Source: Paraspadella gotoi (taxonomy: Eukaryota > Chaetognatha). From it: DNA of 64,000 nt. Below are positions 55,331-64,000 of the stretch, one piece after another; positions within the stretch are counted from its first letter, which is position 1, and each line of letters starts with the position of its first letter. The notes beneath the pieces are model-generated. The model searched no databases. It saw nothing but the letters and a program-made list of their open reading frames with translations, and was not told the DNA's origin. The stretch lies in the NCBI GenBank assembly GCA_051294375.1, contig CM119268.1, positions 20,130,531 to 20,194,530 of the forward strand. The letters run 5' to 3'. The position numbers were made by a program, and so were the translations under genes.

Positions 55331-55722
55331 AGACTTTAAGACTAAAGTTTTGAACCCCCGCCCCTATTAAACTTAATTTCATAGTATGGTGGACGAAAAT
55401 GGTGGATTTTCGTCCACCATAATAGTAGATTTCTACTTAAAAAAGCATTTGCATTCTCAGGAGTTACTATTCTCTTTCATTCTCACTAACCAAGTCAAAA
55501 TCACATTTCTTCCTCATTCCATACAAAAAAATGAAACATTAAATTAAATTAAAAACGAAATTTTCAATATCTTTTCCGTCCCGTTTCGGAATAAATTTAA
55601 TAGTGACGTAACGGACGTTGTTTTTGTTTATTCACTGGTCTGAATATCATTTAATTTCTGATCACTATACGCTTTGTATTTCCTGTTATAAAAAAGCCTT
55701 CTAAACTATTCTAAACTAGTGT

Positions 55723-56061
55723 TTAAACACGCTTTTTAAAAGTTCTATTTGTTTTCAAATTGAAGAAGTAAAGCTTAGCAGACGATCCGAGCTGCCTCTC
55801 CTCCGTCTTCTCCTCCCCAGCTCTCCGACTTGGGCTCCAGTCCAACTCCAAAAGGCCATCATCCTCCAATCCTGGCCGCCACGAAATGTGAAAAGCCTCT
55901 AAAAACGGGCGGCCACTTTGCGAACTGCCTGGCCCGAAAGGTTGGCCCTTATCGTGGAGACCTTTGGATGATGGGACAAGGAAGCGCTTCTTTTCTTCAA
56001 TGTCTTTGCCCACCAAAATGCGAGACCACGGGGAAAAATAAATTTCATGGAATGCAAACAT
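55723..56061 (-). other. Unrecognised 112-codon open frame in a GC-balanced block
   Basis: Reads FAFHEIYFSPWSRILVGKDI, GPGSSQSGRPFLEAFHISWR and WSPSRRAGEEKTEERQ. The + strand is open across 55830-56201 as well. Composition suggests an exon or old element; no family identified. Confidence 0.25.
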
Positions 56062-56334
56062 TTCATTCAGCAGCGCCCGGTTGGGTTACAAAGGGGAAAC
56101 GCAAATCTCATAGTAAACCGGGACCGCTGTCCCACCTAATGACTTATTTCTCGCGTTTAACGGCATCTTTCCTAAAAGAAATCTTGACACATTGTCTTTG
56201 ACACATGGATTGTTAATATTATTATTAATTTTAAGGATTCTTAAAACTCCTTTTTATAATTGTTGTACTTTTCATTCTCGCGAACATATATTATTGTATT
56301 TCTTTATTTCTTGCAGTGAAACTACGACTCCGCC

Positions 56335-56445
56335 ATGCGCTTTATGGCCTTCCTGGAGATCAATACGCTCTGGAGGCCTATGGAAAACGGTTTTTTTTTA
56401 AGAATTAATGGAAAAAGAAGAGGAACGAAAGAAACGTAACGGAAA
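56335..56445 (-). repeat. Inverted repeat partner of 58185-58290
   Basis: About 100 bp around GCCTCCAGAGCGTATTGATC and TCCAGGAA occur inverted at 58185-58290, just 5' of UBR5, with a third fragment at 57135-57170. A stem across the 57 kb TRIM is possible. Confidence 0.5.
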
Positions 56446-56449
56446 AGGA

Positions 56450-57300
56450 TAATTTATCAGAAAAAAGGAATTCAGATATCATATTTTTTTAATATTTTTT
56501 ATTTTTATTATATATTTGGGTAAAAACTAAGGTTACAATAATTAATGGTTAAGAATATATTTAAAATAAGTGTAAGTTAATTAGAAAAATAAATTAAGGT
56601 TAAAAATAAGTTAGTGGTAAGTTAGGGTTAGGGGTAAATTAGAGTTAAATTTAAAATTAAGTTTCAGCTTAAGTATACAATAATTTAAAATTTCAAAAAA
56701 TTAAATTTTAATATTAATAAATTTATAAAAAAATATAATAATAATATTTATAAAGTAACAGTTTTTATTTATGATTACAATGATCTTTTAATAATTCGGA
56801 GAGAGAGAAAGATATCAAGGTTAAAATTACCCCTCTTTCTCTCAAAGTTAGTATCCAAATACTTTTTAAAACTATCTAAGCTGGCTGATAAAAGTTCAAA
56901 AAACAAAAACTAAAACATCCGAATTATTAAATGATTGTGGTAATTATAAATAAAAATTCTATTACTCTGTAAATATTTATAAAAAGCAATGAAAAAAATA
57001 TTATAAATAAAACATTTTTTAAAAAATTTTAAAAAAATCCTTCGCATGTGAAGCTTGTCAACGTTTTTAATATCATTATTATTACGGTCTTAAATTTTAT
57101 TTTCTGTAAAGAAACGCACTTTATTTTTTTCTCTTCCTTCTTTTCCCATAAGCCTCCAGAGCGTATTCAATAATATTTAATATTTAACATTTTTACGATA
57201 TAAAATAACCCTTTTACAACCAAATTGATTTATGTTAATTTTGATTAAATTCATTTTGCTCACACATTAAAGTATTTTAATATTTAACAATATATTAGGA
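56450..57300. other. AT-rich DNA without recognised genes
   Basis: No coding frames. A run of GTTAGGGTTAGGGGTAAATT at about 56620 is weakly telomere-like. The end (57296-57335) carries AAGCTCTGACAAAAAAAGCC, which recurs at 63928 before a TTTTTTAAT run. Confidence 0.5.
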
Positions 57301-57341
57301 TTAAGCTCTGACAAAAAAAGCCAAAGGTTTTTTTAATTATT

Positions 57342-57988
57342 TGAAGAGACAGTAATAATTGTTATGTATTAGTGACAGAACCGTTCAATATAAGCAGTCC
57401 CTAAGCTTTGGATCAGGCTGTAACACCGTGTTACAGGCGGGTTAAGCGCCCCGTCCCTCTTAATTGCTAGGCAACCACTGGGCTAGAACCCCGGACCTTT
57501 GGGTTGGGAGGCGAATGACTTGCCTCCGGCACCAATGGCCGCTGATGAACAGTTGGTAGATTTTAGTCCACCATACATCCCCCCCTTCTATAGGGAGAAG
57601 TCTGTTGCATTTCTTCAATGAATTGTTGTTGTTGGTGGAAGGTTCATCACCAAGTTGAGGCATGTCGCCTGATGTATTGTTGGTGGAAAGTGCAACACCA
57701 GGTTGAGGCATGTCGCCTGAAAGTGTTGCTGTTGTGTTCGGAAGTCGGGCTTACCAATGAAGAGACAGTGATAATTGTTATGTATTAGTGACAGAACCGT
57801 TCAATATAAGCAGTCCTTGAGCTTCGGATTAGGCTGTAACACCGTGTTACAGGCGGGTTAAGCACCCCGTCCTTCTTAACTGCTAGGCGACCACTGGGCT
57901 AAAACCTTGGACCTTTGGGTTTGGAGGCGAATACTTGCCTCCGCCACCAATGGCCACTGATGAACGGTTGGTGGATTTTAGTCTACCA
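57342..57988 (-). mobile_element. TRIM family element, second full copy
   Basis: LTRs lie at 57342-57573 and 57758-57988 on the - strand. The interior has the same TTGGTAAGCCCGACTTCC start and an AGAAGGGGGGGATG polypurine tract. It also carries an approximately 48 bp tandem duplication (ACATGCCTCAACCTGGTG unit, twice) absent from the 9 kb copy. The flanks TAATTATT and TAATATT look like a diverged duplication. It lies about 0.5 kb upstream of the UBR5 start codon. Confidence 0.8.
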
Positions 57989-58011
57989 TAATATTCTTAT
58001 ACCGGTCATAT

Positions 58012-58105
58012 TTAAGTCAGAACCAGGATACCCAGGGATTGAACCTGGGATGCATGGTAGTTACGAGATGATTTTGCCTGTTCAGCCATTGAAATGAGGC
58101 TGAAG
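58012..58105 (-). mobile_element. tRNA-like SINE fragment upstream of UBR5
   Basis: The - strand sequence includes TGGCTGAACAGGCAAAATCA and CCCAGGTTCAATCCCTGGG, a strong T-arm with a consensus B box. It is a different family from the 51 kb SINE. It abuts the end of the 57 kb TRIM. Confidence 0.5.
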
Positions 58106-58463
58106 ACAGACAGCGGTGAGGCAGCTTTAAGTCTTGCTGCTACGATATCTGAATTCTTTTATTTTTTTAATTTTTAATTATCCTCTTCTGTTTCGTTCCT
58201 TTTCTTTTTCCGTTAATTCTTTAAGAAAAACCTTTCTCTTCGTTTTCCATATGCCTCCAGAGCGTATTGATCTCCAGGAATGCCGGTTTAAATTTAAATC
58301 ATTCAAAATTTTTTTTCAGATTATCGTTTTTTTCTAACAATCTAGTATTATTTATCATCGCCGAAGCGTCCCGAGAACAATTTGTTGCTGAAGAGCATGA
58401 TATCTTTCCGCGCAAAATAATATATCCTAGAAAAATAAACTGTACCAAAGCTGCGTGGACGCG

Positions 58464-61400
58464 ATGAGCAACATTCAGTTTTTGGTGCACCCATTGCCGG
58501 GAACGGAGGATCAACTTATCGACAGACTGCAAGAGGTTGGTCGCTCAGTCTCGCTTAATTTTAGTTTAAATCCTTAACCTAAATGTCATTCTTTTTGAAA
58601 AGGTTTCTGACCGAATCAGTCAACATGGCCACGTTGCTCCGCCGGCGTTGGCCGCGCTGAGCCAAACGCAGGTGACGCAAACGGCCGTGGGTCCGAACCA
58701 TGTTGCGTTTCTCTTGGAGGACGGACGCGTCGCCCGATTGCCTTTCGCCATCGTCGCGGGTGAGTTTCAAAGCTGTCAGTCCGTCTGTCGTAACGCTCAG
58801 ACTTAAATCACACAGATGATTACTAATCAATTTTATTTTTTTCTTTCATTGCCAGAAAAACTCGATCTGGCCCTGAGTGGAGATGGCACCAAGCCTAAGC
58901 GGAGCAAGCCTTCGGCGCCGCCGCCTTCCAGCGCTGCATCGACCTCCAGCTCCGCGGCGCCTCGATCCGTCGCCTCCCGCGCCTCCTCCGACGCCCCGTG
59001 GGTCCTCAGCGCCGACGCCTTTGGAGGCCTCTCCTCGCACCCGCTCTCCTCGGCCCCCTCAACGAGGCCCACCGGATCGTCGGCCATCAGCTCCACCGCC
59101 TCCAGACAGAGGACTACTGGTTTGTTGGTCGAGTGAGAATGTCAAATTGTCCACCTTTGTCTTGATAGTTATTTTTTAATCAGAAATTCGTATGTCATGC
59201 TGATAATTAATCGTTCACCAGTTTATGTATTAATTCATTCTTTCCCCCCATCAGCTCGAATGTCGGCGACGGCGGCAGCGGCGAGCTTGAACCAACTGCG
59301 CGGACGCGTCGCCGCCGGCGGCCGCGGAGTAATCGTCGGCTCTACCCGGAGCCTCATCCCGGCCTCCATCGTCCCCGAAGAGCTCGTCAATCAGGCGCAG
59401 GTGGTGCTGCAGGGGAAGAGTCGCAACCTTATCATCCGCGAGCTGCAACGAACCAACCTCGACGTCAATCTTGCCGTCAACAACCTCCTCTCGAGGGACG
59501 ACGAGAACGAGGAGGATCCCGAAGACAGTCAGGTGATGGAGAATGCAACAATAAGCATTGTTGTAAGCATTGTTTGAATGTTATGTTAACGATTAGAATT
59601 AACGATTTCTTCTTCAGGATTCCTACATCAACGCTTCCAACGACGAGGACTTGATCTCTCTGCTCGACGCGGGTCTTCACTCGGATCACCCGTCCGTTAT
59701 CATCGACGCCGACGCTATGTTCGCCGAAGGTTTGTTTTACTATGACCAGTGTTCACTGTTCAGTGATCACTCGGCGCACTCACGTCTCCGCCTTTCTTTT
59801 TTCTCGCTTTCTCGTAATTATTTCGCTCTATAAGGATTCTAACCTATTTATTTCCTATCTTTTTCTGCCCTTTTTTAGATTTGTTCGGTGGGTATCCCCC
59901 CGCGAGGACCCGCACTTCCGGCGCCGGGTCGCGTTCGCGATCTTCGGATCGAGACCGAGATTTGGATCGCCTTTCATCGTCGGAAAGAGACTCCATCTTC
60001 AGGCTGCGGTTCGTCCGATTAGTCTAATTTTGATAAATTTAATTAATATCGATAGATTTCTGAGAAGAGATGCGAGTACTAAAGAGTTTTTGTCGGTCTC
60101 ACATTAGTTGTATATAGTTTTACTATTTATCATTGTTATTTATTATTTCCATTTATGATTTAAATTTTTTTAGAGAGCGTCGTTGGCTTGACTCTGCCCT
60201 TCGCGACGAAGCCGGCGACTTCTCTCGCCAAACGGGGAGCGGCGCCAGCAACGAGCGAAGCGTCGCTTCGTCTCAAGAAGAGAAGAAGACGGCGTCGTCG
60301 GCGCCGGTCTCGACTCTGGCGTCACCGCTTCAATTTGGCGAGGAGTTGCAGTTTCTCACGGAAAAGGTAATTCGATATTTTGAATTCATTCAGTGCTCAT
60401 AAAATATGAACACATTACTTTCGAACACAGGATCTTCGCTTCACCTGCATCGGCGCAATGCATTCCTCCTTGCTCGCCGTTACAACCTCCGGTTTGCTCT
60501 ATCAGTGGAAGTGGAACGAATTGGACGCCACCTGTCTCAGCGTGGCCGCTCCTGGGCACGCCTCTTCCGGTTACGGCGCCTCTGGCTCGAAGACTTATCT
60601 TCAAGAAAGCGGAGGCGGATGGAAGCTCGGCCTCGGAAGGGCAAGCTCTTTGGGTGAGAAAAAAATTAAAAGCTTGAAAAGCGTAGGGAAAAGACGCTAC
60701 GGTAAAAAGAGTACTTTAAATGTTTATATTTTCTCGCGAACATTTTCAGGCCTTGCGAACGAACGAGTTGTGGGCGTGGCCGCATGTTCGGTCCGCGCAT
60801 CATTCTGGACGGAGAGCGGGAAAGTGGCGACGCTCATGGACGAATCGTTGTTCGGCTGCGCTTCTTCTGTTCCGACCGGTCAGCTAAAAAATATGGGCTT
60901 TTAAATTTATATATTTTTAATCGTCGTCTTGTCTGCATATTTAATGTCAGCATTGTTTTAAACAAAAATATTGTCAATTAAAAGTTGTTAAATTCGCATA
61001 CAAATTCAACTAAAATTCGTCCCTCTTTCACGCAGGCTCGCCATCCTCGGCGGTTTCCAAGCTGGAACACCCGGCAGTCGCCTTTCCCGAGTTCCACAAC
61101 GATCGCGTCCTCTCTCTCCACGTGGGATCTCTCTTCACACTGGCACGTCTTCAATCCGGCGCCCTCTATTGGTGGGGAGTCATGCCCTTCGTTCAGCGCC
61201 GTAAGATCCTCGAGCGGGCGCGTTCCAAGGTGCGGAAGTCATCCAAGTCGTCGACCGCGCCCGGGGGGTCGACGTCGGGCGTCGCCGTCTCCAACGCGAC
61301 GCCAATGATGGTTCCGCTGCCGGGCGGCGGCAGTGGATCGGTGGGCGGTGGTTCGGTCCCTGGTGAGTCGGGTCGAGGTAGAAAGTATCTCAGACCAAAT

Positions 61401-61662
61401 CGTTTGTCTCAATCTTTCACTCAGGCTCGGATGAGATCGTCGTCGGCTGTCAAGTTTGCATGCGCAGCTCTCCGATGTACCACGTCGGCGCTACAGCCTT
61501 CACCGTCCGCAACGGCACACCCAAAGTGGGCACCCTCATGGAAGCCGCGTGGAGCTTAAACGACGTCTGCCGCTTCCAGATCAAACCCGCCGCCAACAAC
61601 AATGTGACGCCGCCCGATACCAGAAGTGGCAGCACCGACAGATCCGGGAGTAATGATAGAAG
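58464..61662 (+). CDS. UBR5: UBR5 (EDD/hyd) HECT-type E3 ubiquitin ligase, 5' part, 11 exons
   Basis: UBR5 is a very large HECT E3 ligase of the N-degron and protein quality-control pathways; only its N-terminal portion lies here. Exons seen: 58464-58535, 58603-58759, 58856-59119, 59255-59532, 59618-59729, 59879-60008, 60174-60366, 60431-60653, 60750-60878, 61036-61362, 61425-61662. All junctions keep phase and ten introns are GT-AG. The start is the ATG opening [18 protein letters not shown], which matches the family N-terminus ([21 protein letters not shown]), followed by [15 protein letters not shown]. Residues about 205-245 form the UBA domain ([18 protein letters not shown], then [20 protein letters not shown]). 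Exon 7 opens with ERRWLD; exons 8-11 carry propeller/RCC1-like motifs ([24 protein letters not shown]). The linker between residues about 85 and 190 is Ser/Ala/Gly-rich and weakly conserved. The end of exon 11 is uncertain: a GC donor (AG/GCGAGT) fits phase, and otherwise the frame runs to a stop at 61703-61705. The UBR box, MLLE and HECT domains must lie downstream of the window. Confidence 0.95.
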
Positions 61663-62233
61663 GCGAGTATCAAAGGACTTTATCAACTTTGTTAAGATAG
61701 GGTAGTGCGTGGTAATTCGGAACAGGGGTTATTCGGAACACTGACATCTAAAATGAAATGAAAAAATTGTTTGAGGATATTTTAAAATTTTTTTGGTGCA
61801 TTAATAATTTCACCAACTTCACTTTCCATTATTTAAGTTACAGCATTCCGCTGCTGCTGCTGTAACTGCAGCTGCAATATCAAATCTGCTAGTCAAATTT
61901 CGTCTTTGAGTAGTCGTTTTCAAGCCTCTGTCACAGTCATATTTTACGTAATATGATTATGCCATGGAATATTAATATATGATAGACGAGACTACGAATT
62001 TTTAGTTATTGAATAGATTATTCCGAAAAAATAATTCAATTATTTTTTACAATTAAATTGGGGTAAAACGAAACACCTGTAAGGTAAGTATTCTGTGTTA
62101 CCTCTTATGCTTTTTATAAAGTGTTAGTAATTATTTACTCAGTATTATACTATTAATGTTACAGTAAAAAATCAATTTTTAGCATAAGAATATACAAAAG
62201 TTTGGAATGGAATTTAACGCCTAAATATGGTTA

Positions 62234-63312
62234 AACAAGTTTGAGCAAACAATGTCGGATCTGCCTACGAAAATTAATTAATTAATCAATTAATTAATTT
62301 ATTAATTTTAATATTTAATAATTAATTATAAATTTATATACAGCTTATCATCATCAAGTCCTTAAAATAAAGTAAATGTGACTTATATTTTTTCATTTAA
62401 ACTCATTTCACACTGGCACAATTCCGTCAAAACTTTATATCTAGCTTCTTCACAAACTTTCCTTCCCGCTCACAAAATTTCATCTCAATCTATTATGGGT
62501 TAAAATAAGTAAAAAGTGTCAAGTAAATATGACTCATATTTTTTTCATTTAAACTCATTTCCACTCGTACCAAAACTTTATATCAAGCTTCGTCACACAT
62601 TTTCCTACCCACACACAAAATTTGAACTCAATCTATCCATCCAATTATGATTAATTAGAGTATATTTATTGGTTAAAATAAGTAAAAAGATTTTAGTAAA
62701 TGCGACTTATGTTTTTTCCATTTAAACTCATATCCACTTACACGATTCCGTCGAAACTTTATATCCAGCTTCATCACACATGTTCCTACCCATACACAAA
62801 ATTTCATTCCGATCCAACCAGCCAATCTCGAGTTATTGGGGCTTTTTGCTAAGGTTGGATGGATGGACGGATTGATTGACTGATTAATTAATTAATGATT
62901 AATTAATTGACTAATTGATTAATTAACTGATTAATTATTTGATTTATTAATACATCCTGCATATACATTTAATATAAAAGGGAAAAAAATCATAATCAAT
63001 TAGTGAAACAGGTTTTTTGTTTTTTTCCATTTAAAACTCATTTCCACTCAGACGATTCCATCGAAACTTTATATCCAGCTCAATCACACACTTCCCTACC
63101 CACACACAAAATTTCATTCAAATCCATCCATCCAATCACGAGTAATTGGTGTTTTTTGCTAAGGTGGGACGGACAGACGGACGACGTTTTTTTGGCATAA
63201 TTTATCATAATTCGATGTTCTGACATGATATAATTTGGTGCCCGACAATATTGAGGGGGCGGACCGACAAAGTGAATTATAGAGTCGGGATAAGTAGATC
63301 CGACTAAAAATT
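62234..63312 (+). mobile_element. Inverted-repeat element N, copy in a UBR5 intron
   Basis: Starts AACAAGTTTGAGCAAACAAT with GTCGGATCTGCC and ends AGATCCGACTAAAAAT. It contains three or four tandem 150 bp modules and a short GGAC tract. It accounts for about half of the visible part of the intron after UBR5 exon 11. Confidence 0.65.
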
Positions 63313-64000
63313 AGTTTGAGTCAAAATTAAGATGAAATTAATATAAAATTAATATAATATAAACATTTTTAAAAGGAAATAAAATACAATTTAAAAAGAT
63401 AAATTCAAATGATAAATAAAAAGAATTAAAAAAAATAACATTGAAAATAAAAAATTGGGGAAAATTCAGGAAAGAGAAGAAATAAAAAACTTTGTCAAAA
63501 ATACTATAAATCAAAAAATATATATAAATTTGGTATCTATTGTCATTCAATAATTTTTTCAAAATTGAGAACAAAGTATTAAAAAGTATATAAAAACGAC
63601 TACATCAATCTGTAGCCAGGGTTGTTATAAAAAAAACCCACCCAAAAAAAACAACCAAAAAATCTGCTTTTTAGTGGGGTTTTTTGGGGTTTTTTTTAAA
63701 ATTAAAAGAAAAACATCGATTTGGGATACAGTGCTATTTTTTTTTATTAACACCATGCATTCAAACCATTTAGCTAGTTCCAGGGGCCCCCACTGGCCTC
63801 CTGGCCGCCCCCCGCCCGCTCTCCATAATTTTAGTTTTCGATTACCGACTTTCTGCCTTGAAAATTACTTTTTTCTGATGGATGGTATTCCTCAGTAACT
63901 TTTTGTAAAGTCTTTCTGTTATGGTAGGACTAAGCTCTGACGAAAAAAGTCAGAGGTTTTTTAATATATCTTTTGCACCGGTCTCTCCAATGTAGAATGA
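63313..64000. other. Intron-type DNA downstream of UBR5 exon 11
   Basis: AT-rich, with a palindromic CCCACCCAAAAAAAACAACC / GGGGTTTTTT region at 63635-63700, a short GC-rich run (63780-63825), and a CTCTGAC...GTCAGAG hairpin at 63935-63955 also seen at 57.3 kb. No UBR5 exon was recognised. Confidence 0.4.

Overview
This 64 kb window looks like nuclear DNA from an invertebrate animal. It is AT-rich, intron-bearing and dominated by repeats. Two conserved animal genes can be read exon by exon with GT-AG introns and matching phases. The mobile elements (Penelope-like, Ty3-like, LTR miniatures, tRNA-derived SINEs, inverted-repeat elements) are also of eukaryotic type. The phylum cannot be fixed from sequence alone. 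Exons are GC-rich islands in AT-rich, microsatellite-filled DNA. A 10-N assembly gap lies at 14866-14875.

Genes. (1) At 58464-61662 on the + strand lies the 5' part of the UBR5 (EDD/hyd) E3 ubiquitin ligase gene. Eleven exons cover about 707 codons, including the UBA domain and the start of the RCC1-like/beta-propeller region; the rest of the gene lies beyond the window. (2) On the - strand, from 44450 down to 11668, eight small exons separated by very large repeat-filled introns join in consistent phase. They encode a sperm-tail PG-rich repeat protein resembling STPG2, and the 3' end is not found. (3) Weaker candidates are a coiled-coil protein at about 7.4-6.9 kb (-) with a probable homopolymer frameshift and an older relative at 5.5 kb, a possible transposase-derived multi-exon gene at 22.2-23.1 kb (+), and several unrecognised GC-rich ORFs.

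Mobile DNA. A family of short units carries a hammerhead-ribozyme-like core (CTGATGA, stem II, GAAA, a palindromic ACATGT stem III, GTC). Nine cores occur. Some are single units with target-site duplications and some are head-to-head foldback pairs. One pair of units flanks the GIY-YIG-type C-terminus of a Penelope-like element (51.6-53.1 kb), which ties the family to that class. A second family is an LTR retrotransposon miniature (TRIM) whose roughly 232 bp LTR contains a 72-nt tRNA-like fold with Pol III A and B boxes. It is present as two full elements and one solo LTR, and an empty-site copy lies in the same window. A second small LTR element sits at 33.4-34.4 kb and a decayed Ty3-type pol at 15.6-17.7 kb. 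Other families are an inverted-repeat element ending in GTCGGATCTGC, a large element (called X here) with a palindromic octamer-containing core, a 2 kb dispersed duplication, and minisatellites of 18, about 20 and 39 bp.

Layout: 0-11 kb is repeats plus the coiled-coil remnant. 11.7-44.5 kb is the STPG2-like gene with nested transposons. 44.7-58 kb is mostly repeats, including the Penelope-like element. 58.4-61.7 kb is UBR5. 62.2-64 kb is a repeat-filled UBR5 intron.
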